From Planctomycetota bacterium (GTDB lineage: Bacteria > Planctomycetota > Phycisphaerae > Sedimentisphaerales > SM23-30), in the NCBI GenBank assembly GCA_029573975.1, contig JAKQBU010000507.1, positions 1-7,664 of the forward strand: a DNA stretch of 7,664 nucleotides, in the 5' to 3' direction. Below the pieces are notes generated by a model. It was given only the letters and a program-made list of their open reading frames with translations, did no database searches and had not been told where the DNA came from. The position numbers and the translations under genes are program-made. Each line of letters starts with the position of its first letter. The stretch's first letter is position 1. Below, piece by piece: positions 6,561 to 7,664 of this stretch.

Positions 6561-7664
6561 TTATGGCGATCCCGGGCTGCCGGCTGGGTTATCATTTTGG
6601 GGAGGTGAGCTGCCAGTTTTTTCCAGAAGCAATCCGGACAAATAACTGCCCAGGAACGTGATTACCGTACCAATCACTATCAGCCAGCTCCAGCCCAGGT
6701 TCAGTTGTTTTTTATCAATCAGAATCAGCATCGGGATCGTGACGGCGGTGCTGAAGAGCATGGTAAGAATATTGATCCGATTGACCTTCTTTTTGGTCAG
6801 TAAACCCAGCAGGAACACGCCCAGCATCGGGCCGCCGGTGATGGAGAGGATTTGGAAGGCAAACCAGAGGATGTTTTGCACGGGGGTGCACAAAAAGGCG
6901 ATGCCGGCCAGCAGCATCCCGAAACCTACCACGCCGAGCCGGGAGATGAGCAGATAATGTTTTTCGCCGGCGTTTTTCCGGATGAGCGGCCGGTAGATGT
7001 CGCTGACGAAAGAAGAGGTCAGCGAGCTTAAGGGGGAATCGATGCTGGCCATGATGATAGCGCCCAGGACCAGGCCCTTTAAACCGGAGGGAAGATAATG
7101 GGTGGCAAAAAACGGCAGGATTTCCTTTTCTTCCGACGGCAGCGGCAGGGCGGGATTCTGCTGGAAATAGACAAACAGCAGGGTCCCGATCAGAAGGTAC
7201 ATCCAGTACACCGGCAGGACGGTGAAGATGGTGGAAAGAATCGTCCGCTGGCTGATTTTCCGTGTTTCCACCGTCAGCAGCCGCTGGACCATTTCCTGAT
7301 CGGTGCCGAAGGCTGTCAGGCCGACAAAAAAGCCATTGGCGGTGCCGGCCCAGAAGGTGGTGGGATTGTTCAGTTCGAAGCGAAAATTGAACATGCTCAA
7401 ACGGCCGGACTGGTTGGCGATATGATAGGCCTCGGTGATCCCGCCGTGGATGTGCATTATCAGATAGATGATGAGGGCCAGGGCGGCCAGAACGAAAAAG
7501 ATCGCCTGCCAGGTGCCGGCCCATACCACCGCCTTGATTCCCCCAAAGGCGATAAAGAGAATACTGACTACCGTGAACAGGAGAATGGTAGAGTGAAGAG
7601 ACCAGCCCATGATAACCATCACTCCCAGACAGGTGGCATACAGCCGCACGCCGGAGGCAAGCAG
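6561..7664 (-). CDS. Sodium:solute symporter (SSS family), N-terminal part outside window
   Basis: The C-terminal 367 residues of an SSS/SLC5-type symporter (PF00474), which couples inward sodium flow to uptake of a solute such as a sugar, amino acid or organic acid; the substrate is not readable here. The frame is open to the last base, so the start lies beyond the window; full members have about 450-600 residues, so some 100-200 are missing. About ten hydrophobic segments are visible. Family landmarks are GGIKAVVWAGTWQ (visible residues 41-53), GLTAFGTDQEMVQRLL (115-130), ASIDSPLSSLTSSFVSDIY (206-224) and ITGGPMLGVFLLGLL (275-289). The third is the serine-rich helix that in relatives contributes to a sodium site. 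The protein ends in a short polar, proline-rich tail. Its stop is only a few bases from the -35 box of the MFS promoter. The FGTDQ.MVQR type is common in symporters for sugars and sugar acids, but that is weak guidance. Confidence 0.9.
   Translation of the reverse strand: MLASGVRLYATCLGVMVIMGWSLHSTILLFTVVSILFIAFGGIKAVVWAGTWQAIFFVLAALALIIYLIMHIHGGITEAYHIANQSGRLSMFNFRFELNNPTTFWAGTANGFFVGLTAFGTDQEMVQRLLTVETRKISQRTILSTIFTVLPVYWMYLLIGTLLFVYFQQNPALPLPSEEKEILPFFATHYLPSGLKGLVLGAIIMASIDSPLSSLTSSFVSDIYRPLIRKNAGEKHYLLISRLGVVGFGMLLAGIAFLCTPVQNILWFAFQILSITGGPMLGVFLLGLLTKKKVNRINILTMLFSTAVTIPMLILIDKKQLNLGWSWLIVIGTVITFLGSYLSGLLLEKTGSSPPQNDNPAGSPGSP

Overview
The window falls into two parts of very different composition. 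Bases 1 to about 1720 are AT-rich (roughly one third G+C in sampled lines) and carry two plus-strand genes. Neither gene belongs to a family I can name, and both encode membrane proteins. From about 1800 to the end the DNA is about 60% G+C and every gene is on the minus strand. The two blocks converge in a 113-base gap. The AT-rich block looks like acquired DNA beside the host backbone. The backbone genes (a double [4Fe-4S] DUF362 protein, an iron-type alcohol dehydrogenase, an SSS-type symporter) suit a GC-rich, probably anaerobic or fermentative bacterium. I cannot fix the phylum; Desulfobacterota, Planctomycetota and similar groups are guesses.

Layout in plus coordinates: a 5'-truncated coiled-coil protein with two membrane segments (3-1055, +); a small four-helix membrane protein (1103-1717, +); an iron-containing alcohol dehydrogenase (1831-3129, -); a DUF362/ferredoxin protein (3126-4229, -); a non-coding stretch holding a promoter and a 253-base inverted-repeat element (4230-4580); a YbaK-type aminoacyl-tRNA deacylase (4581-5066, -); an MFS transporter (5056-6399, -); and the C-terminal part of a sodium:solute symporter (6561 to the window end, -).

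Read on the minus strand, the order is symporter, MFS transporter, YbaK, element, DUF362 protein, alcohol dehydrogenase. MFS and YbaK overlap by 11 bases. DUF362 and the dehydrogenase overlap by 4 bases (ATGA), so each pair is probably translationally coupled. A good sigma70-like promoter lies before the MFS gene, and a consensus -10 box lies before the DUF362 gene, so there are probably at least two transcription units.

The two least expected items are the AT-rich membrane-protein pair and the 253-base element. The element has 28-base terminal inverted repeats (24 of 28 matching), ends in CTAG on both sides, and sits exactly on the stop codon of the YbaK gene. It looks like a non-autonomous transposable element (MITE).
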